The notes beneath the pieces were generated by a model. That model did no database searches, was not told the DNA's origin, and worked only from the letters and a program-made list of their open reading frames with translations. From the NCBI RefSeq assembly GCF_004379255.2, contig NC_056044.1, positions 5,744,001 to 5,808,000 on the forward strand: 64,000 nucleotides of DNA, read 5' to 3'. Source of the stretch: Salvia splendens. Taxonomy: Eukaryota > Streptophyta > Magnoliopsida > Lamiales > Lamiaceae. Below are positions 36,490 to 48,629 of this stretch, piece by piece. The position numbers and the translations under genes are program-made. Position 1 is the stretch's first letter. The number at the start of each line of letters is the position of its first letter.

Positions 36490-37062
36490 AATTTATAACT
36501 CATTTCAAAATAGATTCTCTGCCGTGAGTGAATTTTATATTAACTCGATCAGTCCTATAAAAGTAAATTAAAGCCCAAATACACAAAAATCCTTTAAAGC
36601 CCCAAAAAAGGGAACAAGAGTCGAGCAATATCAATGGAACTGGCTCATACTCCATAACTCAACAGTAATCCCACTACTCTGTTGTTTCAGCAAGTTCCAT
36701 GCTTATGTGTTGTTTCACTTGACATTTTCTATTTTCTTTTTAAATTCTAAAAAACATTCGGCACACTAGGATAATTTGTATTTTTCAGAAATTGGTTGTT
36801 CTATTTTTATTGAGTTTGAATTATATAGTTTTCATGTTTTTTAGTTGCGGAATTTTTTTTTAAATATTATTCTACTGTAGTATAATTTTTTTTAAAAAAA
36901 TTTTACTTGCAATTCGAGCATGCTTTGGTCACCTCGAGAATGCATACATTAATTGAATAGTTTTATTTCCTTTCTCAAATAATGTATTTTTGTTAAAAAT
37001 ATCGTAAATTAAAATTTTGATAATCAAAATTTAATATGGTCATAAAACTAGTAATAATAAAT
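36490..37062. other. Intergenic, nothing recognised
   Basis: AT-rich, no supported feature. Confidence 0.55.
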
Positions 37063-37857
37063 AGAGTAAAGGCCAAAATTGGTCTTGAATATATGCCCAT
37101 TTTACAATTTTGGTCTCATACATTATCTTTTGAATTTTTGCATCCCAAACATTTCAACTCGGATCACAATTGGTGCTAAACTAACAGTTCGGTTAATTTT
37201 TAAATGGTCAACGTTTTTAATCCGATTTTGACCAATTAAAATTGTTAAGTATGATTACTTATACCCTAATTATATCCTTAATTATTTTAATAAGTTTTCA
37301 TGTAAAATATAAAACAAATAATATCAAAAAAGAAAATAAAATACAATGGTCATTCAAAAAACACGCTGAGTTGAACAAACACTTAGCCAATTTGAGATCC
37401 CTAAAAATTCTCAGCCAAAATTTCCTCGCTATGATCGCAAGCCTCTGTTTCAGCGTAACCGGTGTCGTGATTTTCACTACAATCGCCGCGACCTACAATT
37501 TCGAGGAGCCGTTTCTCCGGCCTGTCTCAGAGATCTCGGATTTCCTCTCATCTGAAGCAAATTTGACTGATCGGACGCCGTTGATCGACACCAGAGACAT
37601 GGAATCCGTGGTGGAAGAGGCAAGGTTCACGGAATTCTCTGGCAGCGGCAGCTGCCGCGTAGATGAGCCGATCAATTGCCGCGATCTCGAGGTTTTCCAT
37701 CTGTTGATGACAGCAGCCATTCACAAGTTCAAGGACGTGCATTTCAACCGGTTTGGGAAGCCGGTGGAAGGGGAGAATGGGAGCTCCTGCCACATGGCGT
37801 GGAGGTTTAGGCCGAAAGAGGGGAAGGCGACTGGGCTAAATATGTCCGTTTAAAATA

Positions 37858-38649
37858 CTATGATACAAAGATACACTAACCGGGCGTAATACAACCCAAT
37901 GAAGAATGGAGAAATTAAATAAAAATAAACTGAATTGAAAATACAATTATCAAAAACTATAAATCGTAGATGTATTTTGTAAGCCGAGTCGAGGAGTCCT
38001 CTTTCCGCAAGACGAGATACGCCCCGATAGTACTCTCGGATTGGCATGTCGTCCCCAAAGATAAAACGACTCCGTCTTGTTCGTTGCAGTACCGCAAACA
38101 GAACAAGCTCCGACGAACTGGATGATGGCAAGGGCAGAGCTTCGACGGAAGACTATGCCGAGAGAGAGAGCTATGCAAATGATATGCTTGGTGTACTTGT
38201 GTAGAGAATGCAATGGATGCATGCCTATTTATAGGCCAAATCCACTCATTGGGCATTGATTTAGTCAACGACCATTATGCATGCCATGATAGCTTGACTG
38301 TAACCGCCGGGGGTTACAACAGGCCGTTACGGGAGCTAGAGGAGACTGATGTATCTGGACACGCTACACGATGGGGTTCATCGTGAACCTTTTGGTCACA
38401 CGATGCGTCGGGGTCTATTGGAGACCTTTTGTCACCCGCTATGCGTCGGGGTCCATCGTGAACCGTTTGGGACCCGCTATTTGTCGGGGTCCGTCGTGGA
38501 CCTTTTGGCACCCACTATGAGTCGGGTCCATCGTGGACCTTTTGACACATGGTACCCGGCAGACGGGGCACGGGTCAAGGGACACGGTGCACTGGGCTCG
38601 TCACATTTATTATTGGTAAAAGTCCTTTGACCAAACACGATTCCAACAA
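37858..38649 (-). mobile_element. Solo LTR, Copia-like (792 bp)
   Basis: The 5-bp duplication AAATA lies at 37853-37857 and 38650-38654. On the minus strand it starts TGTTGGAATCGTGTTTGG, a usual Copia LTR start, and contains a TATA box (CCTATAAATAGG, about 38223-38234). No internal region or second LTR, so LTR-LTR recombination is inferred. The far end reads TATCATAG rather than a clean CA. Confidence 0.8.
38363..38552. repeat. ~40-bp tandem repeat inside the solo LTR
   Basis: Four to five degenerate units of the form ..GTCGGGGTCCATCGTGGACC..TTTGGCACCCGCTAT.., giving clustered GC-rich open frames on both strands. Confidence 0.8.
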
Positions 38650-38958
38650 AATAAGGATTATCGAAGTTTTAGGGTTTTGAGGGGTTGGAATTGGGGGTTA
38701 TCATTCCGGTGGCATTGCGAGGAAGAGGAAAGGGAGCGGGGAAATCGAAAAGGTTCGATCAACAGCCGTTGGTTTTGGGGAGAAGGAGGAATCACTCCGA
38801 CGGGGAAGTACTTGGTTTATGTAGGTGGTGGTGAGAGGAGTAAGTAATCATACTTAACCGTTTTAATTTGGTCAAAATCTGGTAAAAACTTTGACCGTTT
38901 AAAAATTGATGGTTTAAAAATTGATGGAAATGTTAGTTTAGTACCAATTGTGATCGAG

Positions 38959-39574
38959 TTTTTAATCAAACTTTTTTCATCTTAATGCATTTTTTCAAAT
39001 GAAAATTCTTAATTTCAAACGAAGTCATTTTTGCAACAACTAATTTATTATCAATAAGATGGAGTTTGAATCGATAACAGGCATTTTTGCCTTTTTAATT
39101 TTAAAATAGTCTTTCAAATACAATTGCTATGACTATGAAATTCTCATATTTTACGAGACATCCATTTATACAAGTACACATTAATTCTTCTCTATAACTC
39201 GTGTTAGGGGAAAAAATGAAATACTTAACGAAACAGATCAAATTTCATGAACATAGAATTGAGAGAAAAAGTAATCAAATTTACCCCTACAAATGTTACA
39301 TTACACAGAGGGGTATGCCATAAAACCCGAGTAAGAAAAGAGAGCAAGACTTAGGATTTCCAACAAGAAAATCACTAGACATCACCCAAGTAGTGATACA
39401 AATAGAGCACACTATTCTCATTGCTAATCATCCTACCTTCAAAATGTAGAAAAGAAGAATTATGTGCAAAGCAACAAACTACAGACTTCCCCTAGAAACA
39501 CACACCCACACAGAGAAACACTAGTTTAATCCCTGAAATCAACTATCATACAATGGTGGTGGTGTGTATCATCA
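38959..39574. other. Intergenic and 3' flank of GDPD1
   Basis: No gene recognised; includes the 3' UTR side of GDPD1. Confidence 0.5.
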
Positions 39575-41674
39575 TTATTGCTGTATTAACTCAGGAATGA
39601 GCTTCAACAAGAATTCCAGCTCCCTTTGTGAGAACTGAGGCTTTGTCCCCTCTACTACAACCTGATCCTCTCCCTCCATTACAACACCCCCACTCGGCCT
39701 CATCATCATCTTCGACACTGCTTCCGTTATCTCCTTCACCAAATCCACGATGACCCCGTCCACCCCCATCAAATGTTGCATGTACACAGCCTCAGCCACA
39801 TTACTGAAATCAACACCACCAAATCCTCATCAGTTTTGTTCACATACATGTATCAATCAAAATGTAGCATTTATGTATACTATACTCACTTCAATTTGCC
39901 ATATGTGAGCAAAGAGAGCTTTAGATCTTTGATTTTCTTGACTGCTGCCGGATTCCTAAAGATGCCCCTCACCTCGGACACAATCCCTTCTAGACCGCCT
40001 TCCAAACACAGTTTGATAGCTTCCTCCAAGGAATTTCTTCTTACATCCTCATAGATCTCGTTCCCTCCATTAGTGAGGAAAAACACCTGCACGCACAACC
40101 ACCATTAGCAATCAAGTTCGCTCAAGCAAGTCTTGCAACGATATTACAAGAATCGAGTTCGTCCAGGTAGCTTACAGGGTAGGTGTTCTGGAGTTTCCTG
40201 ATGATTAGAGCAGCATCGGGCTGGAAGGTGGAAAATATAACTGGCCGTTCGTTGGCATGACCAATAACGACTTGCATTATGGCTTGCAACACATCGGTCA
40301 GATGCTGGTGCTGATAAATGATGTAGTCGTCGAATTTCAGTTCAATGTTGAAACCCAAAGAAGGGTTTACTTTCTCGAATGCCTCCTGGAGAGTGCAGGC
40401 ATGTTCGTCGGATTCAACGGTCCAATTCACATGTTTTCCATCTTTTGTTTTCCTCCACAACGGTTTCCCCTCCAAGCCAGGCTCTCTCTGAGGGCCGTAG
40501 GTGAGGAACTCAGACAGTGACAAATCTGTGACTCTCTTCTCATATATTGATCCCTGAGAATGCATAACAACCTTTCTATTCAAACATTGTTTCATTGAAA
40601 AGATTCACACAATGCAATCAAAGATGTGAATTAACATTTAGAATTACAATGAAAACTTACATTTTCCTCGGAGCATATGAAGTTGTCATGAAAAATGATG
40701 GGGCAGCCATCCTTGGTCACCTACAAAAACCAGAGTTGTATTCTTACTCCCCTGTCTCATATTCTTGCTTCAAGAGCAAAGACGATAAATAGAATTCCAT
40801 CCACGCATAACGAAGAAAATCAAGAAAAAGCCACAAAAATTACACCAATCAGTTTCTTGACCAAATTAAGAGACCAAATCGTAAAACCATAACCTAATTT
40901 TAGAATTGATCAAATCTAGTCCCTGAAATCAAGGAGTGGGAATAATTCAACTGAGAATTAGTAATGCGAAATGTTTTGCTTCTTTTCGAAACCGTATTTG
41001 AGATTGATTAAATCTAGCAGCAGAAAATCAACGGCGTCAAAATCTACGCGGCGACAAAACACCGTTTGAACAATACTGACAAAAAAGGGAGGGAAATACA
41101 AAATTTAATGAAAATTACTTAAAAAGCTCAGGAAAACGGCGAAGGGCACTAAAAGCAAGAGTTTATCGCCCAATTTTGTGAAGAAATGTAGTATGTGTTA
41201 TAAAACGACGCCGGAAAACGGCGACGGCGATGGAAACATAAATTTCACAGGAAATTAAAATTCACAAACGGAAATTACTAAAAAAGGAAAAAGGAAATTA
41301 CTAAAAAAGGGAAGATGAATGTGTACCTGAACATCAAACTCGATGTAATCAACGGCGTGTTTTCCAGCAGTATTGAACGAAAGGATTGTATTCTCTTTAA
41401 CTGCCTTCATCCTCAAATCCGCTGATTGCAACATGTTCATCCCGTTCCCCCTGTGCCCGATCACCAGGAATTTGGGCACCTTAAACGACGTTGCTCTCTC
41501 CGTTTCCACACCTTCAATTCCAAAAGCAGCGTCTCAACCCAAATTCCGCCGAAAACAAAGAAAAAAAACGAACGTACCTTTGGAGAATCGCGTCGCGTAA
41601 AGAGCGAAAGACGCATTGTCGGGGACGCAATCGAGGTTGGGAACGTCGGAGACGTGAACGGCCTTGAGGGCCAT
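39575..41674 (-). CDS. GDPD1: Glycerophosphodiester phosphodiesterase GDPD1-like, 381 aa
   Basis: Hydrolyses glycerophosphodiesters to glycerol-3-phosphate and an alcohol. The Arabidopsis GDPD1 is plastid-associated and aids phosphate starvation. Exons: 41674-41578, 41511-41327, 40720-40661, 40553-40176, 40086-39890, 39803-39575, all GT-AG and in phase. Catalytic signature present: HRG at 52-54 (IGHRGNGMN), E90 and D92 in YIEFDVQ, H105 in PIIFHD. A further conserved stretch NIELKFD is followed by PVIFSTFQPDAA and VFFLTNGG. The length is close to plant GDPD1 (about 360-380). Start: M of MALKAVHVSDVPNLD, 92 bp below a TATA box. No clear cleavable signal peptide. Intact throughout. Confidence 0.92.
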
Positions 41675-41764
41675 TGTGGATGAAGAGAGAGGGAAACGGC
41701 GAAGCGAGAGAAGATACAATCGGTATTGTCGAATTTGTTGCGAGGAGAAATGGATTGGACGAGG

Positions 41765-41775
41765 CCTATTTATGG
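41765..41775 (-). promoter_or_regulatory. TATA box of GDPD1
   Basis: CCATAAATAGG on the minus strand, about 92 bp upstream of the start codon, leaves room for a leader of roughly 60 bp. Confidence 0.5.
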
Positions 41776-41779
41776 ACCA

Positions 41780-43409
41780 TACAAGCTTCGAATCGCCGAG
41801 TGAGAATATTCCTTTTTTCATTGCACAAATCCGTATTATGCGTTTGGATATTCTTTTTATAATCCTATTCTATTATTCATCACTCGTTATTTTATTCCAT
41901 TTTATTAATACGACTATTAATTTTTGTAACTCCAATCCGTTTTTAAATCATATTACAACTGGAGGATACTTATCGATTAAATTAAATTATTAATATATTA
42001 CTTTATTCACCGTCTAAATCAACCTACTCATCGTCCCTTTTTCATAATATAAATTCTGTATTACTGTATAATTTAGGATTAAATATTCTATATATTGTGG
42101 TTTGACTGGATTAAATTTCCATCTAAACTTTTGTTATATTTTGTGGCTGTATGAATGTGATCTGGACTTGTTTTATTTTTATATATTTTTTTCTCAGGAT
42201 TATACAGAAAAACTCAAGTCCATGACAAATAAATAGATTTGTACAAGAGGATAACAGTATTTTGTAGTCAATTTCTCCTCAACATATTAAACTTATAGTA
42301 ATTTTCAATGTGTAGCAATATTTAATTTCCATCCTCTTCTCAGGTCAAATTGAACAAATTTGAATCAAATATATACGCGGTCGCCGATAAAAGTGAGTAA
42401 AAACAATGCCTATTATTTTGCGACAAATCCACGTCATTATTCAAGATACGTATTGAATAAACATCATTTTCTATGTACAATGTAGTCTAAAAATATACAC
42501 ATTAAATCAAATTACATAAAAAATCCACTATGACAAATTTGATGTATAAAATCATTGTAGAAATCTAAATCGCAGTAACAAAATATAATGCAAAAGGCTG
42601 AATTAATATATAAAGTCATAAAATCATTAGTGGGACATAACTGTTATAGTAACATGAATTGAAAGCAAGGTTTATTCTAGAAGTTAGAAGGAATATGCTA
42701 AAGAATATATCCAAAGAAAAATATGGGTTGTTAGATAAATCACAATCTTTAAGCTATGTGTGAAGACTCTAGGATCATCCTCAATTAATTAGCCCAATCA
42801 TCGGAAATTTAATTTATTTTTATTTTTATTTTTATTTTTATTTTTATTTTTATTTTTATTTTTATTTTTATTTTTATTTTTATTTTTATTTTTATTTTGT
42901 GCTATATTTTCATGGCTTGTAACAACAACGTTGTGAATTGTACATTCATTCCGTGTGGGGTGGATTGAGTAAAACACAAAAAAGGTTAAGAGATTGTAGT
43001 GGATAGGAATTTGTTGACGAGGTATGACGTGTAACCACGATATGAAGATCATAAAATATGCATTTGAATAAATTCCAATATGGATGAGATTTAATCATTG
43101 ATTATGCTACGCGTACACTCATTATTAGATCATCAACCATCACAATACTACTAATAAATGAATTATTTATTATATAAGTTAGCTACACCGCTCAAATTCT
43201 CAAATTTGATTCACTTACAAAGGAATTGATTAAGTCGGTTAATTACCAGAAATCACTCAAAAAATAAGCATAATAAAATAATTACTATCTTAATAGAGCT
43301 TGGGTAATCCACATAGGTGTAATTTGGTGAGTGATTTGGAGGGTTTAACACTTTTAACTCATCAAAGATTAAGATATTTTTGTTGGATATAGAACTCACG
43401 AGATTCTTA
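41780..43409. other. Intergenic, AT-rich
   Basis: No gene recognised. Holds the hexanucleotide repeat listed separately. Confidence 0.55.
42815..42898. repeat. (TTTTTA)n microsatellite, about 14 units
   Basis: Perfect 6-bp period. On the minus strand it translates to alternating Lys and Asn, giving a spurious open frame. Confidence 0.97.
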
Positions 43410-44836
43410 TCATCAGCAATGGCGCCCGTCCTAGCGAACGTCCGACCGGCGTGCCGGACGTCCGCCATTGTGCAAGGTCGCGACGGATACGGACGTCCGC
43501 TGCGGACACCGGAGTTCCCCGGCGTTCCGCGGATATCCGTCGCGGCGTCCGTGCGGACGTCCGCCATTGCGTTGACTCCCACGGACGTCCGCGCGAACAT
43601 CCCGATTATTGCATTAATTTCTTTTTTTAAATAATTCTATAAATACGTATCATTGAACTTCATTTCATTCACACCACTTGTATTAACGAGTATATCTCTC
43701 TCTCTAAAATACTTTTCTTTCGAAGAACAATGGAGCACCACGATAGCGATTCCCCCGCCACGAGCAAGTCACAGACGCCTTATTTTCCCGTCGGCGGTAA
43801 TACGCCAATGTTCGTCGCGATGCCCCAAATACCAGGGATGATGCCCCAATCTCAAACGGCGGTGGGGATGATGCCCGGGTACTACAACATGTACCCGCAG
43901 TGGTATGGGATGATGCCCTATATGTCTCATATGCCCGGGGTGAATCCGGGAATGCCCCAAATGCCGGGAATGATGCCCCAGATGCCCGAGATGATGATGT
44001 CGGGGATGATGCAGGGATCGCATGGCGCTGCGGGGGGGAGTAGGCAGGGGGTCCCCCAATCGTTGGTGGACAACGTCTATCGGCCATATATGGATTTATT
44101 GGCGCCAGATAACCCGCCGAGTACTCCTCTCGAGACTCAGTTCACTAGCATGGAGACGTTCCCGACGCCCACATCGTTGGGCCGCCGTCGTCGCCCGGTT
44201 GGGCAAAAGTCCGCAGCGCGGATGGCGAGGGGAAGCGCCAGCGGATCCGGCGAGGCCCAATCGGCAACACCTACCTAAAACGATTCCGAGAACCCCTCAT
44301 TCGCCCGCATCGCGACACATGAAACCTTGTTACGTGCAATGGTTGAATGTCGTCAATCGACCGACCGCCATTACAAGCGGTCGCTTAAGGATATCATCAA
44401 CAGTATGCGGCGCGATTTGGGGTTTGGAGACATGTCGGAGACTGACGACGATGGGGGTGGCGACGGCGGGGATGACGAGGGGACTGGCGGCGGGGGAATC
44501 CGAGGAGTGAGAAGACGATTTTTTTTAACAATGTAATTTTTTAATAATTATGTATTTTTTTAATTAAGTATATTTTTTTAAATAAAGTGATTTCGTTTTC
44601 CCCGTATTTGTGTCGATATTTTAATTCAGTAAATTGTTTAATTCCGTAATTTGTTTAATTTGTGAATTTTTATTGTGAGAAGTCCGTCGGGATGTCCTTG
44701 GGGATGTCCGTCACTGTGCAATGGGATGCCCGTATGACGTGACATCCACAGTGGGATGTCCGTATGACGCGGCAGGAGGTGTTTTGGGATGTCCGCGGGA
44801 ATGTCCGACGGGACATCCGCACCACTGCTAATGCTC
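43410..44836 (+). mobile_element. PIF/Harbinger derivative (1427 bp), close relative of the 4424 element
   Basis: The right end (reverse complement GAGCATTAGCAGTGG) is followed by TAA; the left end reads TCATCAGCAATGG after TTA, so one terminal base and the duplication are imperfect. The left block repeats GGACGTCCGCCATTG words. A TATA box (TCTATAAATAC, 43633-43643) and a leader with CACCACTTGTATTAACGAGT precede ORF1, as in the 4424 copy. Confidence 0.82.
43730..44509 (+). pseudogene. Harbinger ORF1 with SANT domain deleted
   Basis: ATG 43730 opens MEHHDSDSPATSKSQTP, then a Met/Pro repeat region (MPGMMPQMPEMMM, PGYYNMYPQW). It then jumps from ETQFTSMETF straight to RRRRPVGQKSAARMARG, which in the 4424 copy lie on either side of the SANT domain, and stops at 44278. 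A second frame carries the C-terminal part (RRDLGFGDM and Asp/Gly run) to 44509. The deletion keeps the first frame open over 182 codons, longer than chance in this region, but DNA binding should be lost. Confidence 0.75.
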
Positions 44837-44839
44837 TAA

Positions 44840-46817
44840 CAATGTAGATTATTGTGGAGTGTAGGTGATGTGGATCCACGCTTTTCAGCCGTATAAAAGT
44901 GGCATAATATGCTGGCAATATAGCAACTAGTCAGCCACCAGTCACCCCCTACATACTTTATTCTTAAATTTCACATATTAAATTTAAGAAGGGTGGCCTA
45001 ATATTAATATCCTATAATAAATAAATAGAGAGGTTTTTTTAGAACCCTATGTTCATTCAATATAGGCATAAAGCCGCGTCGCGTGCCATTAATTAATTAA
45101 TTAATTAATTAATTAAGCATTAAAAATGTAGAGACGAAAAAGTTACTATTACGAACCCAAAAAACTGATCATCTTTTCTAAGCTATAAAAAATCATTCAT
45201 CATATAAATATTTATGGGTTCCTAAATAATATTATCGGTTTAATTTTAATTAGGATGAAATATGTTTAAAATTTTCAAAATAAACAACTTCCGAATTATA
45301 AATTACAATCATTCTTATGATTTCACTTTGATCCACTTCAACTCTTTTTTCGTATCCGTGAAAACAACATGATGTGACTAATTTTCCATCCACAAAATAA
45401 AAGTACTACTGTATATCATGTAAAATTACAAAATTACATAAAAGTAGCATACAAATTAATTAAAAAGCAATACTCCATATTGTCATAAAAAAATATGAAT
45501 TTAGGTCAAATTTGTATGTTTCACTAACCAGAATGAAGAGCTATAAAGTTGGATTTATTTGCAATCATCCACCAACATTTTTTTTTGTTGAAAATGTATC
45601 CTGTATGTTAATTATTATTGAAAATCATATGTGATGATTGCCGCTAAATTAAATACTCCTACTACATTAATTAAAAACATCAACAAGTAGGTAGCTTAAA
45701 TTATTTACCATGAAATTATTGCAAAATTTTGTGATTTTTCGGTAAGTAGTAAAAAAAGCAATGTGGGCCCACATGTAATCGCCCACCACGAAGAATGGGC
45801 TTCAATAGCTCCGTGGTCTGTGGAAGTACGTGTATAGATAAAATAGTGGGCCCACCTATTCGGCCTTACACGTATGTGGGATTGCTGTTTTACTTTTGGG
45901 TTTTAGTTTTGTTATTTTAAATTTTTATTAAAAATCATAAATATTTTAGTCCATTTTAATTAGAATGTGTTTTCTTGTAGCGGCTGAAATGGTTTCGAGC
46001 TATCGTAATTCAAATTTTATGTTTAGTTTTTTTAAAAAATGACCTAACAAATAAACCCAATGTAAAATATTTTCTGGGGCACAAAGAATCCGTTTTATAG
46101 AAAATCTGATAATATATAGTTTCATGAAGAAAAAACTTGTACTACAATTTATTAATTTCTGTACATAATAACAAGAGTCAAATAATTGTACGTACATAAT
46201 CGAACTTTTACAATATTTTACATTGAAAATGGATTTATAAATATTAATTGATTTAAAATAAATTTCATACTAATCATTTTGCAGTAGTTCAAAAAAAATG
46301 AAATTCTAACTTAAATATTTGTATATTTAAGAAAAATAATATTTTCTTACTAAGTATTGTATTATTAATTCGAATCAAGCTTGAAATTATGTTACGATTT
46401 GACATAAAATTTCTATATCACTTATTTCTTATTTAAAAGTAATCAAGTGAAATACTTATATTTAGAGTAATTTTGATAAGTCACTGATCATGATGATTTA
46501 TCCAAAATAAAATTCTATCGTCTAGTTTTGGAAATGTGCCCTTTTGTACAACGATGCTTTAAATTATTGGAAACAAAGATTCCTCCCTGAGAGCTCTACA
46601 TCTGTCTCAACATAAGACAAAATTAGCAAATTGATGTGACGAATCAAATCTCTTTTCTTCCTTAAACTTTTTACTTCAGTAACCTTTTATCAAATTGTAC
46701 TAATTGTCATTAATGTAATTAAACTCTGGAAAATAGGCCATCGGAATTTTGAAAATATAATCTGCATAGTCTCTTATAAACAGATGTAGTTTTGGAGCTT
46801 TACCTTCGTTTACTAGT
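44840..46817. other. Intergenic, AT-rich, no gene seen
   Basis: A perfect TTAA tetranucleotide run (about 45087-45115) is the only marked feature. Confidence 0.55.
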
Positions 46818-47005
46818 GCCGGGGCGGATCCAGAAATTCAACTCATAAGGGGCAAAAATATTTATATAAAGAAATTTTAATAATTTGAAGTGGGGCATAT
46901 ATAAAGAAAATTGAGAAAATTAGAAAAATTAAAGAACAAAATGATATAAAAAATTATGTTGAGGAGAGGTATTTTTCCCTTACTCCTCTCAAGTAGCTTC
47001 GCCCT
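46818..47005. mobile_element. Possible small hAT-like MITE
   Basis: GGGGCGGATCCAGAAATTCA on the left and (reverse complement) AAGGGCGAAGCTACTTGAG on the right are weakly similar to each other and to the CAGTGG-GGATCCA ends of plant hAT elements. No clear duplication. Confidence 0.35.
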
Positions 47006-47244
47006 TGACTCGTGTTGTCTTGCACTGAAGAATATATATATATATTTTTAAATAGATAGTAAAAACAAATTTACATATTCTAGGACATAAATTGTCTTTC
47101 TTGCGACTTTGCCTCTCCGGAACAACCTATGATGTCCTTACGGGCGGGACATAAATTGTCTTTGTTATTATGGGTCGGAGTCATGTGTAGGTTTTTTCTT
47201 CAGACCGAGAGAAGTAAGAGATCGAATTTTGTACTCTAATCATC

Positions 47245-48629
47245 TAGTATAGTGTGCCACACCTTGTCCGCCCGTGTTGAATACTTCCAAACAGGTCCAG
47301 ATGCAGCCGGTCGGCAAAGTCTCTCGGCGTTGCAGAAGTGTATGTGTGCCATCCGGCAACTCGCTACTGGGCAAACGGCCGACCTCTTCGACGAGTATTT
47401 GCATGTCGGTGAGTCCACTAGAATCCTTTGTCTTAAAAAATTTTGCGAGGGCGTTCGTTCAGCTTTCGGTGATGAATTCCTTCGGGCACCCACCAACGAT
47501 GATTGCCAACGGTTGCTTCGTCTTCACGAAACAGTCCATGGCTTTCCTGGTATGCTTGGCAGAAATGACTGCATGCATTGGAGGTGGAAGAATTGCCCAA
47601 CTGCTTGGAGGGGGCAACACTTAAGCGGCCACAAAGGCGGCGGCCCAACACTTATCCTTGAAACGGTCGCCGACTACCGCCTATGGATTTGGCATGCATA
47701 TTTCGGTGTTGCCGGATCCAACAACGACTTGAACGTGCTCTATTCTTCACCCCTCTTCAATGATGTGTTGAATGGTGTAGCACCGGCGATCGACTTCACC
47801 GTCAACGGAAATGTATACCACATGGGTTACTATCTCGCCGATGGTATCTACCCAAGGTGGTCGACTTTCGTGAAGACGCTCAGCAACCCACAAGACCCGA
47901 GACGGGTTCTTTTTGCGCAGCGTCAAGAGTCCGCGCGGAAAGACGTCGAAAGAGCCTTTGGGGTCCTTCAAGCCCGATTCAACATTCTGAAGGCCCCGTC
48001 TCGGCTGTGGTACGTGAAAAATATCGCCGACATCATGTACACGTGTATTATCTTACACAACATGATTATAGCCGACGAAGGACCGAGGGCGGCTAGCTTT
48101 TACGACGAGGATGAAGCCGGAAGCTCAAGCGCGAGGTCTCTCCCACGCCGAGGTGTGCATACGACGGTGGGTGAGAGGATCGAAACAAGACACACAATGC
48201 GCGATACCCGAACCCATGTTGAGCTACAAGAAGACCTAATCAAACACATTTGGGCGAAATTTGGCCACGAGTAGTGGTTTTTTTTTTATTTTAGGAGTTG
48301 AATTATGTATTTTTTATTGATTAGGAGTTTAATTATGTAATTTTTATTTTTTATGATTTTAATTATATAATTTTTATTTTTTAGGATTTTAATTATGTAA
48401 TTTTTAATTTTTAATGTATTTTGTAATATTATTCTGGGTATTTTTAATGTATTTTAATTTTGTGGAAATGTTTTTATTTAAATTGAATAATGGAATGGTG
48501 GGACCCTTGTGCTCGTCCTTGCGGAAGAGCACGGAGGTGGGTGTTGTGCTCTTGCCTAAGAGTAGGCAGAAAAAGTGGGTTCGGGCCCACATCCGTGCTC
48601 GATTTGCAAGAGCACGGATGTGGATGCTC
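47245..48629 (+). mobile_element. PIF/Harbinger element with transposase, 5' truncated
   Basis: Only the right terminus is seen: it ends GGATGTGGATGCTC (reverse complement GAGCATCCACATCC) at 48629, followed by TTA. Subterminal AAGAGCACGGA words repeat near 48520-48620. No left end or left duplication was found, and homology to transposases begins abruptly near 47245. Confidence 0.8.
47252..48274 (+). pseudogene. PIF/Harbinger DDE transposase, N-terminally truncated, catalytic core intact
   Basis: Open frame of 340 codons matching HARBI1/ALP1-like plant transposases (DDE_Tnp_4 type). Catalytic residues are visible: D106 in NDCMHWRWKNCPTAW, D159 in AGSNNDLNVLYSSPLFNDVL, E233 in ARKDVERAFGVLQARF. 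GMLG..DCMHW and NMGYYLADGIYP-type blocks (here VYHMGYYLADGIYPRW) are typical. The C-terminus ends LIKHIWAKFGHE. The family is usually 400-450 residues; about the first 100, with the helix-turn-helix-like region, are absent, and the ATG at 47252 is only the first Met in the surviving frame. No internal stop, so decay is recent. Its 3' two-thirds are duplicated in inverse orientation at 50268-50906. Confidence 0.88.

Larger units (their letters stand above)
37362..38841 (+). pseudogene. Glycosyltransferase/O-fucosyltransferase-like gene fragment, broken
   Basis: The N-terminal part resembles the plant type II membrane proteins of the At2g04280/At4g12700 kind. Seen: NLRSLKILSQNFLAMIASLC, then a hydrophobic segment (SVTGVVIFTTIAA), NFEEPFLRPVSEISDFLSS, INCRDLEVFHLLM, FKDVHFNRFGKPV, then SSCHMAWRFRPKEGKA. 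A stop follows at 37851-37853 and the solo LTR sits directly after. Right of the LTR the homology resumes (KDYRSF, then in another frame GGYHSGGIARKRKG, then GKYLVYVGGGERSK) and ends at a stop at 38842-38844. Only the N-terminal half of the parent gene is present. Family name is by recall and only moderately sure; the broken state is certain. Confidence 0.6.
37063..38958. mobile_element. Foldback element apparently carrying a captured gene fragment
   Basis: The left arm 37063-37260 begins AGAGTAAAGGCCAAAATTGG, the same family as the MITE at 30506-30859. The inner half of that arm (37157-37260) recurs in reverse complement at 38842-38958, including TAAGTATGATTACTT and GATTTTGACCAA. Between the arms is a glycosyltransferase-like gene fragment plus a solo LTR. 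The outer part of the right arm is missing, so no target duplication can be read. Pack-type capture is inferred. Confidence 0.6.

Noticed and set aside
38314..38630. GC-rich open frames on both strands
   Set aside because: Produced by the ~40-bp tandem repeat in the solo LTR.
42798..43052. Open frame with repeated Lys-Asn on the minus strand
   Set aside because: It is the (TTTTTA)n microsatellite read in frame.
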